Of a stretch of DNA of 64,000 nt, positions 46,009 through 57,829 are shown in pieces. Each line of letters starts with the position of its first letter. Positions within the stretch are counted from its first letter, which is position 1. A program made the position numbers and the translations under genes. The notes beneath the pieces are model-generated. The model saw only the letters and a program-made list of their open reading frames with translations. It did no database searches and had not been told where the DNA came from. Source of the stretch: Molanna angustata (lineage: Eukaryota; Arthropoda; Insecta; Trichoptera; Molannidae); NCBI GenBank assembly GCA_963576475.1, contig OY754980.1, positions 8,666,186-8,730,185 of the forward strand, given 5' to 3'.

Positions 46009-46545
46009 TTATTTTTTATTTTATTTTTATTTTATTTAAATTGGCATATCTACAGACCATATACAAACTTTTATTACAAATATGGTAAAAACATTAGTCC
46101 ATTAACAGATAGCACATACAAATTGAATAATGCAAAATATTGTGGTACAAAACCAAAGAGAAAAAAAAACACAAGTCAGAACATAACAAAAAAAAAATAT
46201 TACGAGAAAAACTAAGAAGAAGTAAACAAAAACAAAGTAGGTATGCACACACAGGGTAGAAAAGAAAGTGTGCGGTTTCGTAAAAAACAACAGTAAAAAA
46301 CAATAGAAAAAAGTAGTAAACTTTGAAAATCTATAACATGTAACAATAATAAAATGTAAGAAAACAAGAATTCAAGCATTATAGTGGTAAACGGGATAAA
46401 GGAATATTAAAGGAAAGGGAAACAAAGAAACGCATCCAATTTCAACTACATACTCATCGCCAACGCTGCGATATGTCTTCTGAACTGTGGAAGAGTAGAG
46501 CTAAGAATGTCCACTCTCTGAATATAGTTTTCACATATTATAACG
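46009..46545 (-). pseudogene. LINE 3' end
   Basis: On the minus strand, from about 46545 to 46450, the frame reads VVIICENYIQRVDILSSTLP then QFRRHIAALAMSM and a stop. This is a C-terminal LINE peptide. A long A/T-rich 3' UTR follows, ending in a TTTATTTTATT tail at 46009-46040. Strongly 5'-truncated. Confidence 0.6.
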
Positions 46546-46667
46546 ACATTCCCCCTTTATAAATACTTATAGTAAGTCACATAGTGAGTTATTATTTATT
46601 TAGATGCGTGTGAAGTAAATATTTATTTGTAATATTAAAAAAAAAGTAAATAGTTAATTAATTTTTT

Positions 46668-46760
46668 TAACATCTCAATAGAGACTACGTTGGAACATTA
46701 AAGGAGAACCAGGTAATTAATTCACTAACAGGGGTTACGACCTGTCCTCACAACGAGCTG
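46668..46760 (+). repeat. Single-arm relative of the 36666 inverted repeat
   Basis: TAACATCTCAATAGAGACTA and CGTTGGAACATTAAAGGAGA correspond to TAACATCTCAATAGAGACAA, GTTGGATAATTATAGGAG at 36755-36795. The opposite arm is not present. Confidence 0.55.
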
Positions 46761-46849
46761 AAAATGAACTAATAATTCTGGCGCGGTTAAGGGGTGACAT
46801 ATATGCGAAAGCATTGTCACCTCACGTATAAGGACTGTTCCTTTCATTG

Positions 46850-47025
46850 TTTTTTTTTAAAGAATGAATATGTCCTTGTTAAACAAGTACATATACATCC
46901 TCACACATTCCATAAATTAAGCAAATGCTTGTGCTATAGGTGAACGAAATCGGTCGTGGCAGGAATAGAAATCGCGACCATTGGATTACTAACCCAGTGC
47001 GCCAACCGCTCTGCCACCTTCCATC
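46850..47025 (-). mobile_element. SINE family B, copy 1
   Basis: The reverse complement starts GGCAGAGCGGTTGGCGCACT (A box) and has GTAATCCAATGGTCGCGAT and a mutated B box, then CGACCGATTTCG, AGCACAAGCATTTGC, TACTTGTTTAACAAGGACAT and an A-rich tail. The tRNA-like head resembles a Thr-type tRNA, unlike family A. The second copy is at 52311. Confidence 0.8.
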
Positions 47026-47092
47026 TAAAATTTGTTCTGTGAAGAGGCCGTTTACAGTTACCATATGCAGAATGGATGGTGGTGGAAGTAGC
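47026..47092 (+). repeat. Dispersed repeat C, copy 2
   Basis: TTGTTCTGTGAAGAGGCCG, TTTACAGTTACCATATGCAG and GATGGTGGTGGAAGTAG match the 42-kb and 63-kb copies. It directly adjoins the SINE B head, so the SINE may have inserted into it. Confidence 0.65.
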
Positions 47093-48610
47093 AAATATAT
47101 GATGTTAAATAATAATTTCTTCGTCACTTCATAGATGGCGATGGTGTTTCGGCTTTTCTTCAATTAAAATTATTTTGATAAATAACGTAGGTATTATATA
47201 GAAATAAAAACGCATGTGCATACATGTAAGTTTATGTTTTTTTTTGAAAAATGTAAATATTTCCTAGAAAAATCTGCTGAAATGTCCAAAAAACGGGCAA
47301 AAACTTATAATTATAATAAAAAATAATGAAGAAGAATTAAAATAAAAATACGGTTAATTTATCCGAAAAATGAGTCTGAATCAATCAGTTTTATGAATCA
47401 ATTCAACTTCAAGGCTTAGAAAAAATATGTCACAAACCACCAAATGGAAATACAAAAAAAAACATTCAATCTCACAATCCCGCATCTATTGTAACTATTG
47501 CGCCGTCCATTGAATTATGTTGACAAAGCTTCACAATTATGTTATTCTGTTTATTTATACCAATATTTTACGACATATGGGGATCACGAATAATATACTT
47601 TTTGCCTTATTTATTTAGACGTGATAATTGTAGGAATACTATCTGCAGCTGCGCAACAAGCGAGGCGTCCGTTCAAAAAAATTAAATATACCTAGTTGAT
47701 TTTGGCCTAAACGAGAGATGAGAAATTCTATGGTGTGTCACCCGATAATAATATGCCGTAGCCATGATATAATCATTTAAATGATTCTTACTAAGTCTAC
47801 ACGACCAATAAAATGTTGAAGAGGTCCACGGGCGAAATGCTCCGGTCTATTAGAGGAAGCAATATTATTGGTGTACGATGTTTAGTCCTGATCATTGACG
47901 AAATCGTGATAAGGAATACTAGGCAATATTGAAACGATTTTATAAAAGAAACGATATCATCCTGCTTCATTTATGTTGAAATATATGAATTCATAAAAAG
48001 ATGAATGTAAAAAAATACAGATTATGAATGGTATACCTACTTTTTTATGTTGCTTACAGTGGTTCAAAAAAAACCCCTCATAATTTAACATATGGCACAT
48101 TTACTATAATGTACTCTTCTCCAGTCAATTGCCGACTATTTATCAACCGCCGCATGTGACATTATTTTTCAAACAAAAAACAGGCAATGAATAATTAGGT
48201 ACATTTAAAAGGACTATTTGTTGGAGGCTAAAATGGTTATGGGATCATCCCGAAACTTGAATAAACATGGTGTTGTCATTTTTTGTGGTGGTACCATCAT
48301 ATTAATATGTAGTGAGAAATCCATATACAACCCCAAGCAAAGATATACTTATATTAACAAAAAAAATATTTCATTATGATGCATGGGTGGTTATTATCAA
48401 AGTAAAATTTGATTTATAAGAATTGGAAAACGCATATTTACCAAATACCAAGTAAAACCAAGAATGGTGACGTAAAACCACGACAAAGACTTTGATAAAG
48501 ACCAAACTTGTGTATGTAAGACACAGAACCGATAATCAACAACAAAGACTTGTTACAATAATGAAGGGAGGTTCAGCAAGATCCACAGCAAACTGTATTA
48601 TAAGGAATTC
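47093..48610. other. No gene recognised
   Basis: About 1.5 kb of AT-rich DNA. The patches at 47640-47720 and 47750-47900 are less AT-rich but show no frame or element end. Confidence 0.4.
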
Positions 48611-48833
48611 TTTTTTTTATGTAGCTTCTCGGGCAACTAACAGGTACTATGTCAAATACATATTTAACACACACCCAATAACAAGTTGCCACATTCTAGA
48701 GACTTACGATATTTATCGTCTCACAGATCCAGACTGAAAACCCAATTAAAAACAGTGTCTCCACCGGGAAATGAACCCGGGACCCTTGGATCAGCAGTCA
48801 GATTCCTAACCAACTGAGCCACGAAGGCCGACT
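48611..48833 (-). mobile_element. SINE family A, minus-strand full-length copy
   Basis: The reverse complement begins AGTCGGCCTTCGTGGCTCAG (A box region), has CCCGGGTTCATTTCCCGG at the B box, and follows the same body as 41447 to AGTTGCCCGAGAAGC and an A-rich tail. It ends at the base where the LINE fragment begins. Confidence 0.87.
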
Positions 48834-48842
48834 AATGAAATC

Positions 48843-49982
48843 TTGGATTTTTCTCGTGCGTTCGATTGCTTGAATAGAAAATTACTTGTTTCGAAGCTTA
48901 AGTATTACGGGTTCGATGCTGAAGCTTGCAAATGGTTTAACGACTACCTTGCTAACCGCACACAGAGAACTAACTGTACTCAATTGGACGGCTCTATTAT
49001 AACATCTGACACTAAAAATATATATCGTGGTGTTCCGCAAGGTTCCATTTTAGGACCCCTGTTATTTATTATCTATACTGCTGACATATCCAATAATATT
49101 AAATTCTGTAATTTTCACTTATATGCCGATGACACGCAGTTGTATATTTCTTTTCCTCCAAATGATGCTGCTGACGCTGCCCAAAAAGTAAATTATGACC
49201 TTGAAAACATTTACAATTGGTCAAAAAAACATTCTTTGGTGTTAAACGCTGCAAAGTCACAGTACTCTATATTTGGCACTAAGCAGCGGGTCAAATGTTT
49301 CAATAATTTTTATGCAAGATCTTTCAAACTTCTTATCAATGACACTGTATTAGAGAGACAAATGAATGTCAGGAATCTCGGTCTAATTTTTGATGCCAAC
49401 CTTCGTTTTGAAGATCATATTCGTTTGAAGGCTAAATACTGCTATTACAGACTTAAAATTTTATATAGAATACGCAACTTCCTTGACGTGAATCTGAGAA
49501 AGTTGTTGACTGAAGCCATTATTCTGCCGATTCTTGATTACTGTGATACAGTGTATGGACCATGTTTGTTGACCAAACATCAACAGATAATCCAAAGAGT
49601 CCAAAACGCTTGCGCCAGATTTTGTTTCTCTATTCCCCGCAGGGCACATGTCTCACCATATCTGGCTGAAAATGGAATATTGAACATGGCAAACCGGCGG
49701 AAACTTCACCTTTCTTGTCAGATATATAAAGTCGTCCAAAATAAGAAACCTCAATACTTGTTCGAACGATTGGAATGGTCTGAAAGTGTTCACAACTATG
49801 GTACGAGAGCCAGAAGCTTCTTATTGCTCATTCCTAGACATGGAGGGGCAGCGTTTGAAGGTTGCTTCAAATACGCTGCAACTAAATGCTGGAATGACTT
49901 GCCTCCACCACTAAAAGCAGTGGAAAATATCCACATTTTTAAGAAGAAATGTCGAGCGATGCTTCTGGCCTCGCAATCATAG
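48843..49982 (+). CDS. LINE reverse transcriptase, C-terminal part
   Basis: 379 codons without interruption, starting mid-domain (first codon TTG, not a real start). RT motifs: LDFSRAFD with the first catalytic Asp at residue 2, GVPQGSILGPLLF at 63-75, LYADDTQLY with D96-D97. Then the thumb and the typical LINE tail: LPILDYCDTVYGPCL, IQRVQNACARF, NYGTRARS and CWNDLPPPLKAVENIHIFKK. All three catalytic Asp residues are kept but the fingers, endonuclease and ORF1 are absent, so it cannot act alone. The clade is CR1/Jockey superfamily, perhaps Daphne-like; I cannot fix it without a tree. Confidence 0.9.
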   Translation: MDFSRAFDCLNRKLLVSKLKYYGFDAEACKWFNDYLANRTQRTNCTQLDGSIITSDTKNIYRGVPQGSILGPLLFIIYTADISNNIKFCNFHLYADDTQLYISFPPNDAADAAQKVNYDLENIYNWSKKHSLVLNAAKSQYSIFGTKQRVKCFNNFYARSFKLLINDTVLERQMNVRNLGLIFDANLRFEDHIRLKAKYCYYRLKILYRIRNFLDVNLRKLLTEAIILPILDYCDTVYGPCLLTKHQQIIQRVQNACARFCFSIPRRAHVSPYLAENGILNMANRRKLHLSCQIYKVVQNKKPQYLFERLEWSESVHNYGTRARSFLLLIPRHGGAAFEGCFKYAATKCWNDLPPPLKAVENIHIFKKKCRAMLLASQS

Positions 49983-50009
49983 TGTGAAGTATGTAAGATG
50001 TTTTTGTGA

Positions 50010-50076
<67 letters not shown>
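50010..50076. repeat. (TG)n microsatellite
   Basis: About 33 TG units, 25 bp after the LINE stop codon. The His- or Val-rich frames across it are by-products. Confidence 0.95.
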
Positions 50077-50079
<3 letters not shown>

Positions 50080-50378
50080 TTATATGTATCAATGTGTGTA
50101 TGTATTATGTATTATATGAGTGCGTTTTTGATTTATGTAAGTATTTTGTTTTGTTATAGTTTTGGGGCATTTTTGAAATTTTAATTAAAATATGTAAGCA
50201 TTAGGATCATGCTGAAAATCAGCTGCAGGGGGCTTGTCCTCCTGCAACATAGCTGAGCATGGTCCTTTTGAGTTGGAGAGGTTGTTTTAATTTATTTTTA
50301 TTTTATTGTTTATATCTTGTATTTGTATGTAATTTCTTCTGCTCAATAAATGTATTATTATTTATTTATTTATTTATT

Positions 50379-50444
50379 AATGTTTTAGAAAATTTCTCTC
50401 TCTTTATCCATTTTCTCTTTTATTGCTATGAATTATTTTTAAGA
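50379..50444. other. Short spacer
   Basis: T-rich, nothing recognised. Confidence 0.4.
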
Positions 50445-50590
50445 CTAGTTGCATGAAACACATGAGATCCAACTGTCGATGGCGATAGTATGCATAATTG
50501 AAGAATACGTACCTACCAAACTATAAACACTTATACACAAATTAATAAATATTTTTCGATATTTGTTTTCTATATAAAACATGTAGGTAT
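50445..50590 (-). mobile_element. Helentron-like element, 3' fragment
   Basis: The reverse complement ends ATCGACAGTTGGATCTCATG, TTTCATGCAACTAG|T and carries TTTATAGTTTGG and TATTCTTCAAT upstream. This is the 3' end of the family at 53369 and 56846. Confidence 0.7.
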
Positions 50591-51399
50591 ACATACATGA
50601 CTTTTATATGCAATATACATATTTATAACATTTATTTATCAAATGCCAGCCATTCAATAATTATTACTCATTGGCCTTTGTCCATAAAATTAAATGTCAA
50701 TAATAAAGGTCAAGGGAATGAAGAGATAATCATGAATGGAATTCTAAACTCCCAAGAGACTCGACTGTTGGGAGTTTTAAAATATCTAAAAAAATCCCCA
50801 ATAATATAACTACTATATTTTTGTTGCAAAGTTAATGCCATCGTTGATTGGTCGCCCCATGAGATTACTGTATTTTAAAATATCTTTACAAAAGGGACAC
50901 TTGCACCCTCGTAATAATACAGCTTTTATGATACATAAGTTTTAAATTTCTCGAGAAATAGTTTTTTTTTCTATTTATGAGTGCAAAAGAAAGTCCCTTA
51001 TTACATATTGAAATATTTAAAATAAAATATTAAAATTACTTAAATGAATTAATATGTAGGTATTAATAGTTGACTGTATAACTCTCTATCGACCAATAAA
51101 ATAAAATATAAATAATTGTCAATTAATTATTAATTAATTTCTATGATCAGAATTAATATGTTTTTTTGTTTTCTTTGATGGATATTGGATATCAATCTTG
51201 TTTTTATATGTCATACTTCGTAAATTTGTTTTTTTTTTTTCAATCACTTTTTCGACTCTGTAATATAATGTATTTATATTTAATTATCGATTCTATTTAC
51301 CTTCCTCCTCTTCTTTTCTTCACTTTACATACCTCTCCTTGTTTTCTCCCTTGTGTCCTCTTATTCAATTCTAATTTTGACAAAATCGAACGAATGAAA
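50591..51399. other. No gene recognised
   Basis: AT-rich. A short inverted pair CTCCCAAGAGACTCGACTGTTGGGAG is at 50749-50775. No element ends or coding signal. Confidence 0.4.
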
Positions 51400-51910
51400 A
51401 ATATATCTGAAGATTTTCCCAGACGAAGAGGGGCGGCGTTATATGGTAGATTTAAATACGATGTAGCTGTGAGGCACCGGCTTAGAATATTGCTTCCACT
51501 CTTTTCTATTACTGTTTTCGAGTGTCCCGTAAGAGCCGGGTAATCGAAAATACAACAGGAGGGCTAGCCAAGATGCAAAAAACGAAAACGTTGACGCTGA
51601 ACGTTATTTTTTTTGTATGGGATTTGACGTTTGATGACGTTATCAAACGTCAAATCCCATACAAAAAAAATAACGTTCAGCGTCAACGTTTTCGTTTTTT
51701 GCATCTTGGCTAGCCCTACAGGCAACAATAACATCTCACATAGTTCAGCAATGAGGTTCACCACCCATTCTGAATGTAGTCACCCATTCTGAATCCTTTT
51801 TAGGTGAGACGAGACTGGTGTGTGGGTATACATAGATAGGCAATGCACACCCGCACACCTTTCGCTGGTTACCCCACATTGTGGGATATGCCGTGATGGT
51901 ATGAATGAAT
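51400..51910 (+). repeat. Dispersed repeat D, plus-strand copy with insertion
   Basis: Shares GTTTTCGAGTGTCC, GGGTAATCGAAAATAC, GGCAACAATAACATCTCAC, CAATGAGGTTCACC and GATATGCCGTGATGG, in order, with the reverse complement of 28236-28512. It is interrupted by the 158-bp palindrome at 51560-51717 and has a small doubling of CACCCATTCTGAAT near 51762-51797. An upstream piece (51395-51450) encodes RRRGAALYGRFKYD, reminiscent of a LINE C-terminus, so D may be a LINE-derived unit. Confidence 0.75.
51560..51717. mobile_element. Near-perfect palindromic (foldback) element, 158 bp
   Basis: The arms of about 75 bp are exact complements (AGGGCTAGCCAAGATGC at the left, GCATCTTGGCTAGCCCT at the right) around a few unpaired central bases near GACGTT. 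ACAGG flanks both sides (51555-51559 and 51718-51722), a 5-bp target duplication. The related repeat at 28.4 kb has the same flank without the insertion. The lack of arm divergence means recent insertion or active correction. No coding. Confidence 0.9.
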
Positions 51911-51920
51911 GAATGAATAA

Positions 51921-52285
51921 CTAGCTGACCTGGTGACCTTCGTAACGCCTATCAGTCAATGAATGTCGTGTTAGCTGAATTTTATTTAGGATTTTACTAA
52001 CGTAATAAAACGAATACAAAAAAAAAATATTAAGTTCAATAGATTATTAGGAATAAATAATAATGATAAACAATTTATTACACTTTCACGCTTGCCTTGA
52101 GATGTGTTTAAATTCATTTAAAAAAATATTTTCTGTATATTTTTTAAGTGAATTTTTCCGATATTTTAATAATTATTCTGGTATTCGGGGCGGAGACGAA
52201 TCCAACAAATAAGAGATCATTACAATTGGTCCAGCCGTTCGTCTTAAATGGTTTCACTAACCCGAATTTGCTTTATTTATATAGA
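51921..52285 (-). mobile_element. Non-autonomous Helitron, minus strand
   Basis: The reverse complement starts TCTATATAAATAAAGC, has GACGAACGGCTGGACC (compare CTAAACGGCTGAACGG at 27.8 kb) and ends GTCAGCTAG next to a T. A|T flanks are kept. 365 bp, no coding. Confidence 0.7.
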
Positions 52286-52310
52286 TTCTAAAGTTTTCGC
52301 GTTGTGCTTA

Positions 52311-52490
52311 TTTTTTTTTAAATAAAAATGAATATATCCTTGTTAAACAAGTACATATACATATTCCTACATTCCCTAAATTAAGAAAAATGCTTGTGCT
52401 ATAGGTGAACGAAATCGGTCGAGGCAGGATTCGAACTCGCGACCACTGGATTACTAGTCTAGCGCGCTAAGCGCTCTGCAATAGACCCAT
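52311..52490 (-). mobile_element. SINE family B, copy 2
   Basis: The reverse complement has GTAATCCAGTGGTCGCGAG and an intact B box GAGTTCGAATCC, then CCTCGACCGATTTCG, the AGCACAAGCATTT body and TACTTGTTTAACAAGGATAT. The A-box half is degenerate (GCAGAGCGCTTAGCGCGC). Confidence 0.82.
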
Positions 52491-52554
52491 CTATATAAAA
52501 TACACCTACATACACAATTATTTTTATCACATTATTGATTGATTTTTTTTTTCT

Positions 52555-52630
52555 TTTAAATGTACCAAATTAACTTAAGAGACTACATGTTGCTCGGGTT
52601 GGTTGGAATAAATTGCCTTCTTCTTTTATG
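52555..52630 (+). pseudogene. LINE 3' UTR fragment
   Basis: TGTACCAAATTAACTTAAGA and TTGCTCGGGTTGGTTGGAA are the complement of 55472-55535, which lies in the 3' UTR of a LINE. Confidence 0.6.
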
Positions 52631-53368
52631 ACAATATATCCGCCTATATACACACCCCCGTACACATACTAGTTTCAGTTTCGATGTTTATTTATTAAAT
52701 ACACTTACGCTTGCTTTAATAAAACAAATATGTTTGAAATTAATTATTCGAATCAAAAGGTTGAGTGTCACTTTAATACAAGGTTGATGGGTTGTCAGAT
52801 ATTGTCAACTAGGGTTGTAGGCGACAAAACACGAAGGTATATATTTATATAGGTATTATAATATATATGTCTACCAAATACCTAGTTCTGTACACGAAAT
52901 TAATTAAACAATTAAAGCGCAGACAATTCACGCTCAAGTTAAATTTCAGGTAGCAATGCACAGAGCCGGACATATCGTAGGGCGAACTGGGTGGTAGCTC
53001 AAGGCGCCAAGTCCTGAAGGGCGCTGCAAAAAATACGTACGTACAAAAAATACATTTTACAAAATTTGCAGCTGCAATGTCCCACTGCGAAATAAACCTG
53101 TACCGGAAATAAAGAATGTCAATAGTAAATAATGCCAAATATGAAACATACTTATATAAAAACAAAAAGAGCATTACAAAATATATATTAAAGATCAACC
53201 TATTAATAGGTATACAAAAATGAAAAAAGAAATATAATAAAAATATACACAATCTTTGTAGGTATATTCCAAAACTATATTACTCAGAATTTTAAATTAT
53301 TATCCCAGTCAGAGTAATCTCGACTGGAATAAAAATTTAAAATTCTAGAACGCTGAAAATTTGTTTTA
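52631..53368. other. No gene recognised
   Basis: AT-rich with short frames only. A patch near 52970-53040 (GGACATATCGTAGGGCGAAC, CAAGGCGCCAAG) is richer in GC but not recognised. Confidence 0.35.
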
Positions 53369-54388
53369 ATCCAACTGTCGATTTATTCAGGAGAACTTTG
53401 TTCTCTTAACATATCGACAATGTTTCAAGCCAGGATACGCGAGAAATGTATGCAGAGGTCTACTTTTTTTACGGCTTTTCCAACTTTGAAGTCAAAAAAC
53501 ACCAACTTAGAGGCTTCGCGACATATTTGTTCCGTACACGGATTTACTCAGAATTTGGAGTAGAACATTTCGTGTGTCTGTGTGTGTGTGTCTGTGTGTC
53601 TGTGTGTGTGTCGGTCCCCCCCTTATAACTTTTGATCCGCTCAATTTACAGAGCCCAAAATTTCAGAATATATTAACAGTTATAGGCCTACAAAACTTTT
53701 ATACTCAGAAGTGTATATTTTTTTTTCAATCCGGGGTTATCAACTTTTGAAATTTTGGTTTATTTTTCCATATATCTCAGAAACCATAGAAGCTAGAAGG
53801 CTGAAAATTGGTATAAACATAGACAAATACAAAATCTCAAATTAATTTTTTTTTAAATAATTCCAGGGTTTCTCAAATATTTTTTATTAAGAAAAATATT
53901 TTTTTTATGATAAATTTATGAGTTGAACTGCCTATATTTCCATTTTTTTTAAATATCGAAAAAAGCCGAAACACCCCAACTAGATAGTTTAATTTTCTAT
54001 AAAAAATATTAACATTGTATTAGCACATCTCAAATTTTTTTTTAATAATTTTTAAAAAAATTGAATTTAGTGACGACATTGCTTCATACAATTTGTATGG
54101 CAATAGCTACACGCAATAATCTAAGAAGACAATAGTTTGATACTAATCTCCAAACATACATACATACCATCATGCTGTTTTCATATTCTGGGTAGGATCA
54201 AAGGACTGACCTCAATACTATCCTATCTTGACATACATACCTAGATACATGTGTTGTATAGAAAACCAAATATCTTAAAATATTAAATAATTTGTACCTA
54301 TTTATGGGTTTATAGTTTGGTACTTATTCTTCAACTGTACATACTATCACTATCGACAGTTGGATCTCATTTGTTACATGTAACTAGT
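53369..54388 (+). mobile_element. Helentron-like non-autonomous element, copy 1
   Basis: About 1 kb. Starts TCCAACTGTCGAT, has the inverted copy ATCGACAGTTGGA at 54352-54364, then a small hairpin region (CATTTGTTACATG) and an end AACTAG|T. The interior holds GATTTACTCAGAATTTGGAG, a short (TG)n tract and A/T-rich blocks, all shared in order with 56846-57829. Subterminal inverted repeats, an internal microsatellite and a 3' hairpin recall Helentron-associated elements. No protein coding. Confidence 0.7.
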
Positions 54389-54880
54389 ATAGACAAATAC
54401 CTCCAATAAGTTTTTATGAAAATGTTCCAGGATTTGTCCAATTTTTTTTTATTATGAAATTTTTTTTATGTCAATCTTCCTATGTTTCCATTGTTTTTTT
54501 TAATATCATAAAACGCTGGAACACTCCCACTAGATAATACATATGTTTTCTATTAAAAATATGTACATTGTAGCTCAATCCTTACTTTTTTTAACAATTT
54601 TTGTAGGTAATAGTTTAATTCAGTGACGATATCGTTTCATTCAATTTGTATGGCAGAATACACAATATATACGGAGACTCTTAACTGTATGATACTTTAT
54701 CTTCATACATAATACATACACTATCCTATCCTCACATGCAAGCATGTTTTGTATAGAAACTAAAATATTTTAAAATATTAAATAATTTGGATTTAAGCGT
54801 TTAAAGCTTGTACGTATTCTTTAAATATACATACCATCATCATCGATAATAATTGTATCTCATGCGTTACATGCAACTAG
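54389..54880 (+). mobile_element. Tandem partial copy of the same element (3' half)
   Basis: Begins ATAGACAAATAC straight after the CTAG of copy 1, repeating 53819 onward with a 570-bp offset, and ends ACATGCAACTAG|T. Blocks such as CAATTTGTATGGCA and TAAATAATTTGGATTT follow in the same order. It is more diverged than copy 1. Confidence 0.7.
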
Positions 54881-55417
54881 TTATACAAAATGTGGTTTGT
54901 TCGTGGCCGGCCCTGACCACACCACACCATTCTATACCTTTATACACCGTGAATCCAAATTATATTTTAAATTGGATAGTTTAAAGTTTTATCACAACAA
55001 CAATTAAACATTCCATGTAGCTATCAACCCGAACACAGTTTTGTAAACCCAACTTTTCCAGCGAAATCTCTCTTCTTCTTCTTCTTCGGCACCATTTGTG
55101 TGCTATATATAACACGGGATAATTTGGGAAAGAAACTTTCTTTATGCGTGATATCGTCAAAAGCACATACATTTTTTATGAGATTACATACATTGTGAAC
55201 ATTTGATGGAGGCAATGGTGAAATGAGGTTTTTGTAACCCTAATTGATTTTCTGCTTTATGTAATGTTGCATTATATTAATTTTTATTTCTTGTGATTTG
55301 ACGTTGGTTAAATGAAGATAAAAACTCGTAGTTACTAATTACTTATATATGATAAAGACAAGAATACTCGATAGCTAGTCCTTCATACTCTACTCACAAT
55401 GCTCAATGGTCTATTAT
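54881..55417. other. No gene recognised
   Basis: Contains the patch TGGCCGGCCCTGACCACACC near 54905. Short frames only. Confidence 0.35.
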
Positions 55418-55980
55418 TTTATTTATTTATTTATATAATTTATGTACATGTGTACAAAGGCAGGTTTATTGCCAAAAGACAATTTCTTCCAACCAACCCG
55501 AGCAACGTGAAGTCTCTTAGTTAAATTGGTACAGTACTAATTAAGTGAGAAATAAATTGATAAAAAATAACATAGAAGAGTAAGAAATATAAAAAAAAAA
55601 TTACAAAGAGAAAAAAATGAAAAGAGAGTTTAAAAATAAAAGAATAATAAAAATAACACTGATCATAGCAATAAGGAAAAGGAGGTTACGGAAGGATATA
55701 GAAGGAATTTAGGAACTATTTGACAAATAAAGTTTTTTTAATTTACCTTTAAATATTTGAATGGATTGAGATGACGTTACTTCATCACTATTATCGTAAA
55801 GAAAAAAACAAACACCACATTCGCACCACGTAATTTTAAATTTCTTGGCCCCAAAATGTACAATATATGTACTAACCTGATGCTTGGAAAAATATGAAAA
55901 TATAGGTACACTCTGAAAAAAACAGTAAACAGTTGGCTTATATCCATCGGCATAGATGAATCTAATAATAAATTAAGCAT
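55418..55980 (-). pseudogene. LINE C-terminus and 3' UTR
   Basis: The minus-strand frame near 55830-55725 ends SIQIFKGKLKKLYLSNSS, the usual last residues of CR1-like LINE ORF2. The part before it (VHFGAKKFKITWCECG) is degraded. The 3' UTR runs to a TTTATTTATTTATTTAT tail at 55418-55435 and shares TTGGTTGGAAGAAATTG with other LINE ends (reverse sense). Confidence 0.65.
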
Positions 55981-56138
55981 ATTCTAGTTTGCTCTCTATT
56001 CATTTATAATATTTATTTAGGTACTAAGTTTTAAAGCATCTTAAATTGGTTAAGTTACTGATACCTACAAATCGTAACTACATATCGGACGTCCTAACAG
56101 GTTCACCTAGTTGGACGTCCAATAACGGGACGTAAATA

Positions 56139-56370
<232 letters not shown>

Positions 56371-56394
56371 GTAAATTCATTAAAAACATTAAAA

Positions 56395-56840
56395 CAGGTT
56401 TATTTTGCACTTGTACAATTTATATTACAATATGGGATTATAGGATGGGATGCAGCTTTCAAAACTAATTTAAAGCCTTTACGAGTAGTTCAAAACACCA
56501 TTATTAAAATCATCCTAAAGAAACCTTTTGACTATCCAACAAACCAACTTCATCAAGATTTTTATGTTCTCAACACAAATTCACTTTTTTAAAGAGCCTC
56601 ACTTTGTCAGATATTTAAAGACTAATATAAAAAAATAGAAAAAAAACTAAACTAAAGACATTCATATCCAAGCTCTAATTCAAGAAGAGAGGCCAACTTA
56701 GATATACCATTATTAATAATAACTACCGGCCAGCTCCATTATACATCCCAAGGTGTAAAATGGTTTAATGAGCTGAACGGAAAATATTAATTCAGTACAA
56801 CAACTGGTTTTCACAACTTTAAAAACGCTATAAAGTCTCT
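56395..56840 (+). pseudogene. Decayed LINE C-terminus (same family as 42847)
   Basis: In frame from about 56419: YGIIGWDAAFK, LRVVQNTIIKIILKKPFDYP, then a stop after NTNSLF (about 56591). After a gap, SSNSRREANLDIPLL and TSQGVKWFNEL resume in a different frame. Stops and indels show an older copy than the one at 42847-43441. Confidence 0.7.
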
Positions 56841-56845
56841 TCTTA

Positions 56846-57829
<984 letters not shown>

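Larger units (their letters stand above)
48834..50378 (+). mobile_element. 5'-truncated LINE with RT fragment (CR1/Jockey-like)
   Basis: Includes the open reverse transcriptase frame, a (TG)n tract straight after the stop, a G-containing 3' UTR and a terminal ATTATTATTTATTTATTT tail at 50350-50378. The 5' end is cut inside the RT palm and abuts a SINE. It is the best preserved LINE in the window. Confidence 0.85.

Noticed and set aside
49796..50184. His/Thr- and Cys/Val-rich frames near 50 kb
   Set aside because: They are translations of the (TG)n microsatellite plus the antisense of the LINE frame.
51522..51764. Two frames with the same peptide on opposite strands
   Set aside because: They result from the perfect palindrome, where both strands carry the same sequence.
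52400..52490. A minus-strand tRNA gene
   Set aside because: Same reasoning: the copy at 46.9 kb shares the non-tRNA body, so it is SINE family B.
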